Source: Hongsoonwoonella zoysiae (GTDB taxonomy: Bacteria; Pseudomonadota; Alphaproteobacteria; Rhizobiales; Stappiaceae). Taken from it: a stretch of 64,000 nucleotides of DNA. How positions within the stretch are numbered: the stretch's first letter is position 1; every line of letters starts with the position of its first letter. This document shows, piece by piece, positions 63,869-64,000 of the stretch. The stretch is from contig NZ_JABRXF010000002.1 in NCBI RefSeq assembly GCF_013266695.1, positions 186,001 through 250,000 of the forward strand. Reading direction: 5' to 3'. Made by a program: the position numbers and the translations under genes. Under the pieces are notes generated by a model, which was not told the origin of the DNA, did not search any database, and saw nothing but the letters and a program-made list of their open reading frames with translations.

Positions 63869-64000
63869 ACAAACCTCATGTCTCGTATATCGTTCCGGTT
63901 TACAACAAGCAGGAATACCTTTCGGAACTTGTCGAGAGTATTATAGCGCAAGTACCTTATAAAACGAAGCAGATCTGTTTTGCGGACGACGCATCGACCG
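63865..64000 (+). CDS. Glycosyltransferase family 2, 5' part only (cut by window end)
   Basis: The first 45 codons of a gene read MNKPHVSYIVPVYNKQEYLS, then ELVESIIAQVPYKTKQICFADDAST. This is the start of a GT-A fold GT2 glycosyltransferase (nucleotide-sugar-binding VPVYNKQEYL and DDAS, the beginning of the DDxSxD motif). It starts in an ATGA overlap with the sulfotransferase stop, so it belongs to the same operon and probably the same glycan pathway. Confidence 0.85.
   Translation, partial: MNKPHVSYIVPVYNKQEYLSELVESIIAQVPYKTKQICFADDAST

Overview
The window is GC-rich, densely coded DNA from an alphaproteobacterium, almost certainly Hyphomicrobiales (Rhizobiales). The pointers are a Porin_2-type porin with a typical rhizobial/Brucella leader, a class I Fe-S fumarase, a fused CysN-CysC, and an rkpA/rkpG-like pair (multidomain PKS/FAS plus an 8-amino-7-oxononanoate-synthase-like protein) as known from rhizobial K-antigen loci. 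I see no rRNA, tRNA, CRISPR, prophage or insertion sequence.

Left part (1-34 kb), mainly housekeeping and envelope genes. It opens with the end of an ABC transporter of the 2-aminoethylphosphonate type. Next come an orphan ParA-like ATPase, a large hybrid histidine kinase (3 PAS, HisKA, HATPase, REC, Hpt), and the bacterial alpha-2-macroglobulin/pbpC pair. A porin follows, then an alpha/beta hydrolase, dapA-smpB, and a minus-strand operon moaA - small membrane protein - Fe-ADH - thioesterase. After these lie a DUF971 protein, a small cytochrome c, an active-looking L,D-transpeptidase, fumarase, a YceI - cytochrome b561 - YceI set, and a YcbB-like protein that lacks the standard L,D-transpeptidase catalytic signature. 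A secreted FKBP-rhodanese fusion and three Tad-like pseudopilin/TadG proteins complete this part.

Middle (33.4-41.4 kb). A tamA-tamB operon for outer-membrane assembly sits beside an Acg-type nitroreductase. On the far side of the nitroreductase lies a diverged second copy of the last ~55 codons of tamB, a remnant of an old duplication or rearrangement.

Right part (41.5-64 kb), an extracellular polysaccharide/lipid locus. It holds an OPX-family export lipoprotein, two tandem KpsS/LipB-like proteins and a KpsC-like protein (group 2/3 capsule beta-Kdo linker enzymes). Convergent to these are the 2.5-kilo-residue PKS (KS-AT-DH-(degenerate MT)-ER-KR-ACP) and its coupled BioF-like partner. Divergent from the PKS is a complete PAPS module (cysQ, cysD, cysNC), followed by a GT61 glycosyltransferase, a GSCFA-domain protein, a carbohydrate-type sulfotransferase and the start of a GT2 glycosyltransferase. 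I infer a surface glycan that is anchored or modified with a PKS-made lipid and sulfated with locally produced PAPS. This sulfated rkp-like locus is the most interesting part of the window.
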